Assembly (NCBI RefSeq): GCF_016808335.1
Contig: NC_053146.1
Coordinates: 41,598,470 to 41,662,469, forward strand
Length of the DNA: 64,000 bases
From: Panicum virgatum
Lineage: Eukaryota; Streptophyta; Magnoliopsida; Poales; Poaceae
Direction: 5' to 3'
Shown: positions 10,175-20,855 of the stretch, piece after piece
Layout of the letters: every line of letters starts with the position of its first letter
How positions within the stretch are numbered: position 1 is the first letter of the stretch
The notes under the pieces: model-generated
Seen by the model: only the letters and a program-made list of their open reading frames with translations
Told to the model about the DNA's origin: nothing
Database searches by the model: none
Made by a program: the position numbers and the translations under genes

Positions 10175-13100
10175 ATGGACCCGCGACACACAGACGCGGA
10201 AGACAGACAGTTCCTGTTGAATATGATTAGCGAAGGTCAAGGAGATGTCGCTGAACAAGCTGATGATGGCAGCAATACCGACATATATTTGAATATGTCC
10301 GGTGATGGAATTGAGCCACCATCTATTCAGGATGACGCTGCTGCTGAACAAAGTGCTAATGTACATATCACAACTATACTTATTTGTAGTGACAATCATA
10401 TTTTCATCTGAATCTATATGAATACTATGAATGTTTTTTTATAGCCATCTGGATCGTCGTCGCAGCAGGATAAGATGAAGCGAGGCCCAACAAAAAAACT
10501 GGAAGGGCAGTTCATTATAACGGAAGTTGGTCCATATAGCGAACCGATCGCTCCAAAAGCTGCCGCCAAAAAATTCATAAGACAATCCGGATGTATTGTC
10601 AGGGACCACATCCCGATCAGCTTCAGGCTCTGGAAAGCTTCCAATCCAAGCGAGGAACGGGATGCGGTACCCGAAAGAGAAAAAGAATGGTGCTGGCGGG
10701 AGCTTAAGAAAAACTTCACGGTTCCAGCTGAATCCGAAGAGATATGCAAGCGCTGGATCCTAAGTAAGATGGCCGAACAGCTGCAATCATTCAAGAAAAT
10801 TTTGACGAAGAAATATATCAAGACCGGGACCACACCCGTATTTACCGGCGAGCTCGAAAAGCTCAGGGGTCACTGGGATGCATTTGTGGAATAAAAGTCT
10901 TCAGAGCTTGGGCTTCAGAAGGTGCAGAAGGCCAAAGACAACGCCTCGAAGAAAGTGTACCATCACACTCTAGGCCAAGGAGGCTACAAGCTTGCAATAC
11001 CCAAATGGGAGAAGATGGAGCAGGATCTGTTTGACAGAGGCATCCAACATGCGACCATGAACTGGCCTAAAAGGTCAAGGACCTAGTTTTATGGTCACGG
11101 GGGAAGCTTGGACCCATTGACTAGTGACTGCATCTATGGGCCAAACATCTAGCGAGTAGCCCAGAGACTACAGGAGGCCATACAAGCAGCGGCCGAGGGA
11201 ATATTCCAGCCGGATAGAGAGAGGGATGAGCTGACTTACGCCCTTGGGAATCCAGAGCATCCGGGCCGCACAAGAGGCAAAGGCGTGGTTCCGTGGAAGT
11301 ATGGGTTCAGGGATTACATTGAATCATATAGAAGCCGGCAAAGAAGAAAGAATGATGAGCGGGAGCACTTGCGAAGGCTAGAGGAACGGCTCATGTCACA
11401 CGATCAAAGACTGGAGGAAGAGGTTCAACGCCAAGTGGCCATAGCAATGAGCCAGCAACAACAAGCGCAAACGGTGCCTCCAGAGCCTAATGTCGCAGCC
11501 GATCATCTGTCTCAGCGGAAAAGCAGCTGCGCTTCCATAGACGTCGCCGTCGCCGAGCCAACGGGGATCCAGGCCGCAGTTGAAGCGACGGCCCCGCAGC
11601 GATTTCCAGTGGATGAGATCACCCAGCGAACACCTTGTGACCAGCAGACTGCCGTTAAGAACTTAATGTTCACTGTTACGTACGGTACCGCCATGCCAAC
11701 CCAACCAGGCGACGTGTACCACGGGCAGCAAATTTCGCCAGGATACACAAGAGTTTGCGTGGAGCAGGTGTGCCAGGGTTGGGAGATGCTCGAGTTTGAT
11801 ATTCCTGGAGGCGATAGGGAGAGGACACTAGCAGAAGCCATTCATGCCTACATCCTATGGGATAAGCGCTACATTGTCCTAAAGTCGGATGATCAAACAC
11901 CAAGACCGGCATCTCAGCATGCCTCTCCAAGGCCGGCATCTCCGCAAAACTCCCCAAGGGCAGCACTGTCTCAGGAAGGTTCACCGGCACATTCTCCATC
12001 ACCATCATCTCATGCGCCGATGAATACTCAAGCGTCACCGTCGCCTCCATGGTCACCCCCTTCGCCGCCGGCAAAGAAGATAGCTGCACCGGCTAAGGAG
12101 CCTCCAAAGAAGAAGGAAAAGGAGAAGAAAACCAAGGAGGCTCCTATAAAACCCTGGGACATGAGCCTTGAAGAATGCGATCGGGTAACTCAAGAAAGAG
12201 TTAAAGAGCACTTCAAGCCGAAGCCGGAGCCCGAGAAAGTGATAAATCCGATAGATTTGAAATTTTTTAAGGGAATGTGCGAAGCAAATAAGAGAAAATT
12301 CATTCCGAGAGACCCCCCTTCAGACTACGAATGCACAATTATCAAAACTACTGAGAAAAAGAAGAGACAATCAAAGTCGTCGTCGTCCGACGTTCCATAG
12401 CTCGGAGCCCAAAAGAAACAATCAATAGAGCCTCTCGTAGTGGGACAGACGACGCAAGAACAAGACTTTGTTACATTTTTGAAAGAATCAAACCTGACGG
12501 CGGCTCAGATTGCAGGGGGAGAAGATATTCCAAAGGCCGATGTGGTCGTCAAATGGACGTATGAGATCGGCAAAACTCTTGTACCCCCCGAAGTAGTGTC
12601 CGTGCTTCCAACGCAAATGTATAAGCTGCACCAGCACTACATGCGTGTGATGGCCGATTGCATCTTCATGCAGGGCGCAAAGATTAAAGATGATGATTTC
12701 TTACGGGGGGGAGGCCATTATATGGATAAACTGGGAAGAAATTTACCAACTATTCCATCAGGAGGCCCTCGACATCTCTATGGTCGGTTTGTGGGTTCTG
12801 TAAGTATTTTACTCTCCTTACGTATTGTTTTGCATGATCTCAACATACTGATCCCTTGATTTATTCGGTATCATGTAGAATGGAGATACAAACTTGCAGG
12901 AGGAAGGGATACTCTCACCTCGGCTTCATCAACCCAATTACTTGTAATTGGAGGATTCTACGCGACACTGCCGATGAGCTATACCAAAACTTGTTCAAGT
13001 ACATAAGCGTTCATCACAACAAGCAAATGATATTGTTTCCTTACAACTTTGCGTGAGTGATTCCTTTCGTCTAACTCTTTCTATTCTGTAATCGAATTGT

Positions 13101-13845
13101 TTAAATCTTAACTATCAATAACTGCCTCCGTATAATCTTGCAGTGAACACTGGGTCCTAATTGTCATAATTCCCGAGAAGAGCCTACTCGTGGTTATGGA
13201 CTCATTGAGGAGACCTCCAGAACAATACGAAAATCTTCTTAACATGATGAAAAAGTAATTCTACCACTACTCCGTCGATGACCGATAATTTGAATCACTT
13301 TGTTACTTAACTATAATTGTTCTAATCATGCACAGGATTTGGAAAGAATTCGCTAAAAATCATCCAGGCAAATTTGACAAGGAATTGAAGATCAAGACAG
13401 ATTTTGCGGTACGCACTTGGATGATTTGTTGCACGATTCATTAGTTTTATTATATATTCAGGTAAATACCTGATAATTTCTTCTCTCTTAAAGTGTATGA
13501 GACAGAAACAAGGCACTGTATTATGCGCATACTATGTATGCGAGAACATCCATGGTCTGGTAAGTCCTCCAAAGAGCTGGATAGATTGGGAGGAGGAAGT
13601 AAGTAAAAAACTTGTTAATATTTGAACTCGTATTTTAATTAGTCGAAATTAATTATTCCCTTTTTCCATAGGTCGCGGAGATGCGCGATAAACTCATACC
13701 GGAGGAAAAGATTATGGCGATTCAAGAACAATTGTCCGGATTTATTGTTGAGCAAGTCCTCGATCCAAAAGGCGAATTCTACTATGATGGACTATCTAAT
13801 ATTGACAATCGCAGCAAATATGATAATATACGCGTATATATGTAA
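10175..13845 (+). pseudogene. Second CACTA gene: TNPA-like/plant transposase protein with C-terminal Ulp1 (C48) protease
   Basis: Exon 1 is 10175-10360, exon 2 is 10445-12799, and exon 3 starts at 12879. Further short exons run at about 13144-13254, 13336-13408, 13496-13559 and 13672-13845. The first third resembles plant CACTA second proteins (SFRLWKASNPSEERDAVP; helical 10600-10860). A coiled Glu/Arg-rich region follows at 11340-11480, then a Pro/Ser-rich linker at 11900-12120. The C-terminus resembles a C48 cysteine protease: ILFPYNF then EHWVLIVI (catalytic His), VVMDSLRRP (Asp), and KQGTVLCAYYVCE (Gln and Cys). These residues are all present, although Ala follows the Cys where Gly is usual. 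Damage: stops TAA 10892, TAG 11084, TAG 11150 and TAG 12398, plus a 1-base insertion near 12905. The family role, if any, of the protease in transposition or SUMO removal is not established. Confidence 0.8.
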
Positions 13846-14215
13846 TTAAGAACGAATATACCTATGTAAATATATATGTGTGTATGTATTAAATTTCTAT
13901 TTATGAGTATGTATGTATTATATATATAAGCACTCCAATAATATATATGTGTGTATATATATATATATTTATATAATATTGGTCCTAGACATTTTCATAT
14001 GTAAAGGAATTCACATGTATAGATATTTGTATATATATATATAAGTGAATTAATTTATATATGAAAACTATCTAGGACAAATATTATATAAGTAACTATA
14101 TATATATATATTAGTGGAAATCATACACACTAAATTTCAATACATAAGTTTAGTTGAAATGCAAAAGTATAATTGAAATAGAAAAAGAATTGAGAAAAGA
14201 AAAACAGGAAAAAAA
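13846..14215. other. AT-rich 3' region of CACTA
   Basis: Dominated by TATATA runs and ATGTATGTAT microsatellite-like sequence. It presumably contains the polyadenylation region of the second gene. No coding signal. Confidence 0.6.
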
Positions 14216-14354
14216 AGACCTTTTGTCCCGGTTGGTAGGTAGCCTTTTGTCCCGGTTGCCAGACCCGGGACAAAAATACCCCCTTTTGTCCTGGCCTGGC
14301 GTTCCCGGTTGGGAAACCGGGACAACAAAAGTTTCCCAACTCAGACAAATTAGC
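14216..14354. repeat. CACTA right subterminal repeat cluster
   Basis: About five copies of the CTTTTGTCCCGG/CCGGGACAAAAG motif (near 14218, 14241, 14265, 14282 and 14317), with inverted pairing as at the left end. They lie immediately inside the right terminal inverted repeat. Confidence 0.8.
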
Positions 14355-14370
14355 TTTTCTGTAGCTGGCC

Positions 14371-14434
14371 GGTGTGCCACTTCATGCCGTACGCCCACCT
14401 GTTGTTTGGGGAGAAGAAGGCAGCGCAACCATAA
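14371..14434 (+). pseudogene. BURP-domain protein, C-terminal exon, part 2
   Basis: Directly after the GCC target duplication, the frame interrupted at 2850 resumes. It encodes VCHFMPYAHLLFGEKKAAQP and a TAA at 14432. BURP domains end in a final CH motif in a PVCHF context after a KPG segment, which is exactly what rejoining one GCC copy yields. The sequence after 14434 would be the gene's 3' untranslated region. Confidence 0.75.
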
Positions 14435-15369
14435 AACCTGCTGGGGATACACAGCGACCACCGTAACCGATAGCAATACACCATCGACGTCGTCTACTCT
14501 TGAAACGATCGATCGATACTCGGGTGGGTCCCTCTAGCAGGTTTGGTTTGATAACAATAAGGTGGCAAGCTAGCTAGCTAGCTTTGCTCTGGTGTGTTTG
14601 CAAATCCAGTTTTGTTTGTGTGTTGTTGTACTACGTGTTGTGGTGAGCCAATCATGTATTCGTGTCCTACATATGAACCTGTTTGAAGATATATTGTGCC
14701 TTATCGTCTTTCGAATCCATCTACAGTCGATTTCATTTGTTAGCATTGGCGGCTTCTCCGGCCAGCCGGCCACCCCCGAGCCCTTGCTTTTTCCTCTTAA
14801 CAATTTGAACCATGGCTTCCGTCATACCATGGCCCTGGGCTTTTATGCCTTCGAATAACATAACAGGAAAGTGTTAACTGAAACCTGCAATGCATACTGT
14901 TCCACAGATGCATTGCACATCGAGCTAGAATTACTGAACCTGATGGAGTGGTGATGTTGCATGCCAATCTCTCGACTCAAGCAGAAATACAAATCTGTCA
15001 ACCCAAATATTTTGCAAGTTTTATGGTCAAATTTCTCTGAAAGTAAAGTTCTCGATCGGTGTTAATCCAACATGGTGTAGAGAAAAGCAAATAATAAGCA
15101 ACAAGTTATTTATTTATTTGAGAATATGTGGACGTTTGAATGCCTAAGAATACACTGTTTAGCCGAACATTAATTTAGCACGTCGGCATCAAGACCATAG
15201 CAGAACAGCGATCAGCAAGACAGGAACCAGGATTTCGCAAAGCCGTAGTCCCACGTTCCATGTCGTAAACATAGAGTGCTTTGTCATTGGGCATGCAGTA
15301 GTAGATTTTCTATATTTGTCCCCTCTCAAGCCGTAATCCCCTCTCAAGCGGAAAAAACTGGCGTCAGCC
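14435..15369. other. BURP 3' flank and intergenic sequence
   Basis: No further coding region recognised. AT-balanced sequence with GATCGATC and GCTAGCTAGC runs near 14510-14582. It probably includes the 3' untranslated region of the disrupted BURP gene. Confidence 0.5.
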
Positions 15370-16440
15370 CAGTAAGGTTGAAAACGGACGGGAAAAATCC
15401 CGTTTCCGTCCGTCCGTTTTTTTATATTTGTCCCGTATTTTGGCTTATACGGAAACGGGACGGAAAAGTCCGGGAAACAGGATGGGTGCATCCGTGGGCG
15501 GGACGGAAAACGAGAGAAGAGGTATCCCATCCGTATTTGCGGGATCCCGTTTTTCAACCAGGATATTTCGTTTTTTATCCTGTTTTTAACAAATACGGAA
15601 TAGGCCCAATCAATGAAGCCCGCAGATTATTTCTCCAGATCAGTCCAACAACATGACATATAAAGTCAGCCACTTCACTCTCCAACCCTAATTTCTCCAA
15701 ATCCCCAAATCCCTGGCAGCAGGCAGCAGGCAGCAGCCGCCGGCCCGCCCCGTCGCGTGCGGCGCCTCCTTCGCCGCGGCCTGCAGCCTGCCCCGACCTG
15801 CGCCACCGGCCGCCCATGCCTGCGCCGCTGGCCGGCCCGGCCTGTGCCGCCGGCCAGCCCCTGCGGACTTGCCTGCGCTGCCGCCGGCTGCGTGTGCTCA
15901 GTCGCGGCCTGATCTGCGGGCATCTGTGCAAGAGCCAAGGAGGATTAAAGACTAGCAGTAGCAATAAAAGGTAGCTAATTTGTTGATTCTTTGACAGGAT
16001 CTAAGAGGAAAGCTTGTGAAGGTGTTGCTACTGTTGGGCCTCATGTTGTGTCACCGGCATCTTCTTCTGTGCCAAGTGAGGAACCAAATAAAGTGGTTAT
16101 CAGAGTAGCACTCGGACAGAACAAGGTGGTGGACAGACTCAGTTTGGACGTGTGGTCTCTCCATCTGTGTGTTGACTCAAATATATTGGGAGTTGGGACG
16201 GATTGTTGTTGCTTAATACTTATAATCTTCTTTTGCACTTGTGTCGTTGTATATTCATGTGTATGTCCCGGTTAAAGTTCCGGTTCTCGTCCTATTTCCG
16301 TAGTATTCCCACCCATATTTGTCCGTTTCCGTGATCCCATATATCCCGCTCCCGTTTCCGGCTATTCCGGTCCTGCTCCCGTTCCCGGTCAAAAAATATG
16401 GCAACGGAAATGGGAGAGGGGTTTTCCCGCCCGTACCCTG
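15370..16440 (+). mobile_element. Ac-like hAT element, internally deleted
   Basis: Both ends are dense in CCCGTTTCCG and AAACGGGACGGAAA motifs (15370-15590 and 16268-16440), the same type of subterminal motif that Ac transposase binds. The left end starts CAGTAAGGTTGAAAACGG. The complement of the right end starts CAGGGTACGGGCGGGAAAA. The 8 bp flanks (CGTCAGCC and GGTGCGCC) match at only 5 of 8 positions, so the ends are approximate. Inside, after a splice-like site near 15996, a peptide GSKRKACEGVATV and onwards looks like a transposase N-terminus. It runs almost directly into QFGRVVSPSVC (about 16140-16170), which resembles the C-terminal hAT dimerisation tail. The catalytic middle is missing, as in Ds-type deletion derivatives. 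Confidence 0.65.
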
Positions 16441-17189
16441 GGTGCGCCCCTCCTGTTGATTTGCGCCACGTGTCCCGGGAGTCCATCAGACGAGTCAGCT
16501 CACGTCACTCGTTGTTTAGCCGTCCTCTCCTTGTTTTCCCAGCCGGCTCGTTTTTTCCCGTGCGGACTCGATGGCTCGGTTTCGCGTCCTAGTACTGCTT
16601 GACAGTACGCAGCCGCCATCGCTTCCATCGTTCGCGACGAATCAACTCCCAGGCGGAAGGGCAGAAAGGCGGCCATGACAGAAGTGCAGCGCGGAGAACC
16701 CTAACCCAACGACGATGGAGGTCAACGAGATGATGGCCACGACAATGGCCACACCCACGACGACGGCCACGCCCACGGTGACATCGCCGCTGCCAGGGCG
16801 GTAGTCGACACGGCGAAACCCTACCCGGCGCCATCGTTGGACCCTTGTTGGATCGCAGCCACACTGCTCCGTTCCACGATGACGACCATGCCCACCGCCA
16901 CACTGCTCCATCGCAATCGGTCATCAGGTAACTGATCCTCACTTCTCCTTGCTTAATTATGATCATCGGTCCTGTTTCTTAGTAGACCTCGTGATCGCTT
17001 CCTCACATCTTTGAATGATGCTGTCGGTGGTGATCGTGGAGAAGAGTAACAACAAATAACACATGTTGGATTAGTGGAGAATGAACTACATAATGAGGTA
17101 AAAAAATAAAACTAACAAAAATTAACAGACTATATATTTTTTCTTTTCATGATAATAGACCTTTAATTTACAATTCATATGTACAGGGT
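16441..17189. other. GC-rich region upstream of the FAR1-like fragment
   Basis: 16690-16930 has open frames rich in His, Asp, Thr and Pro, and a possible donor site at 16927. It could be the 5' exon of the FAR1-like gene at 17190, but no conserved domain is visible, so the assignment is weak. 16931-17189 is AT-rich and intron-like. Confidence 0.35.
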
Positions 17190-17345
17190 ACATAAATCTA
17201 GACGACATTTGATCACACCTAAAGCTGAAATGACTTTTGAATCTGACAAAGAAGCTTATGAGATGTACAACACCTATGCTGGAAAGGTTGGGTTGCTAGT
17301 CATGCTATCGCATAACCCCAATGGGATTTGGAAAACACTCATGAT
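17190..17345 (+). pseudogene. FAR1/FHY3-like DNA-binding domain fragment
   Basis: After an acceptor-like CAG the frame reads TPKAEMTFESDKEAYEMYNTYAGKVG, the start of the FAR1 DNA-binding domain found in FAR1-related sequences and MULE-derived proteins. The zinc-chelating residues that should follow are missing. The sequence degenerates and stops at about 17348, where an L1 LINE fragment joins. It is a truncated remnant. Confidence 0.65.
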
Positions 17346-18545
17346 ATAAGTGGGGAGTGCCTGTGCCACAGATTTAATGAGCACTTCTTTAGCCCCTAAA
17401 GACATATTTTTCTCCATGTAATCTCTTGCTCAGTCTTTCTTCTAGAGATTGAAATCTATCCTTTTTCATTCTACCAGATGGTGTGGGGAGCCCCGAATAT
17501 TTTGGCTCGAAAGAGGACAGTTCAACTCCCAGAATATATTTGACCTGGTTCTGAGCGTCCTCGACTCCCTTCTTATTAAACATTATCAAACATTTGGACG
17601 GGTTCAGCAACTGACCCGTGCATCTCGCATGTGTGCCCAGGATTTCCTTCACAAGTAGTGCCTGTTCAGGATCAGCCTTGAAAAAGAGCAAAGTATCATC
17701 AGCGAAGAGGAGGTGGGAGATTCCCGGCACCCTCCTGCATATTTTCAGCTATAACAGGGTATTGTCCTGCACTTTCCTGTGAATCGACTGCGACAGACCA
17801 TCAATTATAAATAAAAATAGGTATGGCGATAAAGGATCACCTTGGGGTAGACCACATGTCGGGGAAAAGGACGGCGACGCCGACCCATTGAAGTGAACTG
17901 AATATCGTACATATGTCACACAAACCATGACATGTTGTACCCGGTCACTATGAAAGCCCAACTTCAGAAGAACATTGTTCAAGAAATCCCAGTCGACTCG
18001 GTCATATGCCTTAGATAGATCCAGTTTATATGCACAGAAATTACCACGATCATCTCTGCTAGAATTGATGGTGTGAATGCATTCAAAGACGATGAGGGCA
18101 TTGTCTGTGATCATTCTCCCAGGGATGATGGCGCTCTGATTAGGCGAGATAATATCATCCAACAAAGGCCGAAGTCTATTAACCAAGAATTTAGAGACCA
18201 CTTTATAAATAACATTGCACAGACTTATAGGCCGAAAGTCCTTTAAATGCTTAGGGAACTGGACCTTGGGGATGAGGACAATGCATGTGTCATTGACCCT
18301 GTCAGGCAAGACTCCCGTTTCAAAGAAATAAATTCTGCACAGCTGGATAATGTTTGCCTTCATGAGCCCCCAGTTTCTTTGGAAGAAACGTGTCGGGAAG
18401 CCATCCGGCCCTGGAGCTTTAAAAGGTCCAATCTGAAACAAGACATTACTGATTTCTTCCTCGCTATACGGTTTGCATAGGTCTCGGTTCATCTCCTGTG
18501 TGATTTTTGCATCAAACAAATTGGTTAGATCATCAGGGTTTATAG
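17346..18545 (-). mobile_element. L1-type LINE fragment (reverse transcriptase)
   Basis: Read on the minus strand, this is an L1-clade reverse transcriptase. It contains FKAPGPDGFPTRFFQRNW, IPKVQFPKHLKDFRPISLCN, YKLDLSKAYDRVDWDFL, GLPQGDPLSPYLFLF and the catalytic LLFADDTLLFF. A stop interrupts the frame at 17749-17751 between the GDPLSP and FADD segments. The region after FADD (KEVLIKSVAQ, near 17355-17375) ends abruptly at about 17346, so the 3' part is missing. The 5' end is truncated near 18545 (about NPDDLTNLF), before the endonuclease. The element is dead. Confidence 0.88.
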
Positions 18546-19913
18546 ACGTATCATCAGGCACACCGCCGCCGCTACCTGCTTCCTCCACCGCCCTGTCGAG
18601 GCGCACCACCACCACCGCTGTCCTTGCTCGGGTAGATCTGCCGCCGACGGTGGCGATCTCAACTTGTCCAGACCGCCTAGAAGAAAGGAGGAAGCGGCGA
18701 GTGGCGGTGGCACCAACATGAAGATGAGGAGCAGGCAGCAGATGAGGAAGATAGGATTTTCTATTTTAATTTCAATTTTCATTAGGAACTTGAAAAGAAA
18801 AATTGGGTCGGGGCTAAAATATGGGAGTTCTTGTTGGACTTGGATGTATTATTTGGAAGCTGTAAGATCGGGGCTAGGCCCCAAAGTCTATATAAGGCCT
18901 GTGATTTGGGGGTTATTACTGGAGATGCTCTTAGCACTCTATTAGCAATCATACCCCTGCTGAAGTTTTTTAAGTTGTTTTGGCTAAAGTTTTAACCCAC
19001 CGTAGTGATAAAGTTTAGCACTTGAGGTTGAGGGCATTGGCACTTGGATCCAAACATCCCTTTAATTTAGTTTTGATCTATTTCAAACTTTTGTTTTTCA
19101 ACTTTGGTCAATTTATAGAAAAGATACCAACATTTATAACATCAAATTGGTATAAGTTAAATCCACTATCAAATGTGTATCCATAGTGTATTTATTTGAT
19201 ATCGTCGAAATTCACGTATCTCTTATAATATATTATTTGACTTAGAACAAAACTAGACTAACAAGTAATTTGAAGCGGATAAAGTACTAGACAATAAAAC
19301 ATATTATGCAGAGGTCGGGAGGATGATTATATCAGAATTACACAATCATCACGACCAACATAGTAAGGCAATAAAAACACAACACAAATACACGACGCAT
19401 AGCTCGCTGAATTCATTAAGGACATATATGACTGTGGCAGCGGTCTCGCTGCAGCCTGCATAGCTTTGTCATCTTGTTTCGGAAGAGATCATAAAAATTA
19501 TAAACTTAATAGCAAGATAATCTATTTTTATTAAAAGATTTATTAGATAATCGAAAATAGAGGATCTTATACACCTCTGGACCTGCACGACACACCCATG
19601 TCAAACATCTAGCCTATAAAGTTTTTTTTTAACAATCTAGCCTATAAAGTTGTGGATGTTTTTGGTGAAGGTGGTAGAAGTTATAGGAAGCAATATGAAG
19701 TACAGAGACCTTGCAACGAGCACAATGCTTCCGTTGCACCGCTTTGGCGTCTGTCAAGCCATCATGACATGCTTGTCGTGCACTAAGAATGGGAAATGAT
19801 CTTAAAATTTAAATAATCTCTAAATTTAAAAGGGCTGAACTCTAATTTTATATATTTTTAAACTAAAAACTAGAGTCATGATCCATTACCACCTCTACTA
19901 GGACTGTGTGACC
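18546..19913. other. Intergenic, no gene
   Basis: 18546-18720 is GC-rich with chance open frames. Near 18920-18937 the sequence GGAGATGCTCTTA resembles the terminus of a common grass MITE family (GAGCATCTCC ends). The remainder is AT-rich with no feature I can support. Confidence 0.5.
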
Positions 19914-20051
19914 ACACAGGGTCCTCAAATTTGAAGGACCCTGAAGTATGGAGTACATCTTATGTGTAGCAATATAAGAGGCTTCACTTTCATTAATTTG
20001 CAGCCCAATTTATAACCAAACGAGGTCCAAATTGTACCCAGAAGTCACACA
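19914..20051. repeat. Diverged direct repeat, copy 1
   Basis: A stretch beginning CTGTGTGACCACACAGGG and containing TTGAAGGACCCTGAAG matches 20700-20855 at roughly 70 percent by eye, in the same orientation. A shorter related piece lies near 37237-37275. The GGGYCTC start suggests old hAT ends, but I cannot define termini. Confidence 0.6.
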
Positions 20052-20324
20052 TCTTATTCCCAAATTTACTTTTGAAGCATTGAATTTACTGGATACAAGA
20101 GGCAGCTCTTACAAGACATGGAAATTCTGATATTGCTGCTAGTGAACTGTATGTGGGGTTGAGGTTCCTTCAAGATTTCATTCCTAAAGATTTCATTCCT
20201 TCAAGATTTCTAGATTATAGCATTTGAGTGCGACATGTATCCTATTTATATGTATTACATTATATGTATATCATATATGTTCTAATATTACTTATAACTA
20301 TTGTTAAATTTTCCTAGGCTACTA

Positions 20325-20581
20325 CTCCCTCCTTCCCTGTTTATAAGGCATACACGTATATCAAGATTCAAACCTTGTCATCTTTGACCAATAATTTGAC
20401 TATTAAATTTTTATTTTTATAATGCAAATTTCATATGATTGGATTCATAATCAAATATATTTTACAATGATTATAAGTTTATAATCAAAAGTGATATAAT
20501 ATATGATAAATAAATGGTCAAAGTGTTGTTTAGAAGACCGTGTCATATTCCACCATGCCTTATAAACGGGGAAGGAGGGAG
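20325..20581. mobile_element. Stowaway MITE, 257 bp
   Basis: It starts CTCCCTCCTTCCCTGTTTAT and ends with the complement ATAAACGGGGAAGGAGGGAG. It is flanked by TA on both sides (323-324 and 582-583 of the 20 kb block). The CTCCCTCC terminus and TA target duplication are diagnostic of Stowaway/Tc1-mariner MITEs in grasses. The interior is AT-rich and non-coding. Confidence 0.95.
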
Positions 20582-20699
20582 TAGGATCCAATCTTAATAT
20601 TTCGCACTAGACCCCCAGTTTGGCCGATCTTAATATTTGGCACTGGACTCCTGATTTGGCTGCAACACCCTAGCAGGGTGTCCTTGGGTTCGTGCGGGC

Positions 20700-20855
20700 T
20701 GTGCGACCGAACAGGGCTCCCAAAATTGAAGGACCCTAAAAAATAAAGTATACCTTATGTATGGTAATATAAAAGGTTTCAGTTTCTTTAATTTGCAACT
20801 CAATCCGTAGCAAAAAAAAAAAAGAGACTCAAATTACATCTAGAAGTCAAAAAAT
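20700..20855. repeat. Diverged direct repeat, copy 2
   Basis: The partner of 19914-20051. It shares GACC-ACAGGG, TTGAAGGACCCT, a TATGTGTAGCAATATAA-like segment and AGAAGTCA. An A-tract at 20812-20823 is private to this copy. Confidence 0.6.

Larger units (their letters stand above)
2851..14367 (+). mobile_element. CACTA (En/Spm-type) transposon, 11.5 kb, two genes
   Basis: The left terminus is CACTACTACAGAATAGG at 2851. The right terminus reads TTTTCTGTAGCTG at 14355-14367, a slightly eroded complement. The 3-bp target duplication GCC is present at 2848-2850 and 14368-14370. Both subterminal regions carry inverted copies of a CTTTTGTCCCGG motif. Inside are a TNP2-like transposase gene (4709-8062) and a second gene ending in a Ulp1-like protease (10175-13845), both on the plus strand. 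Both genes have stop codons, so the copy is no longer autonomous. It inserted into the last coding exon of a BURP gene. Confidence 0.93.
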
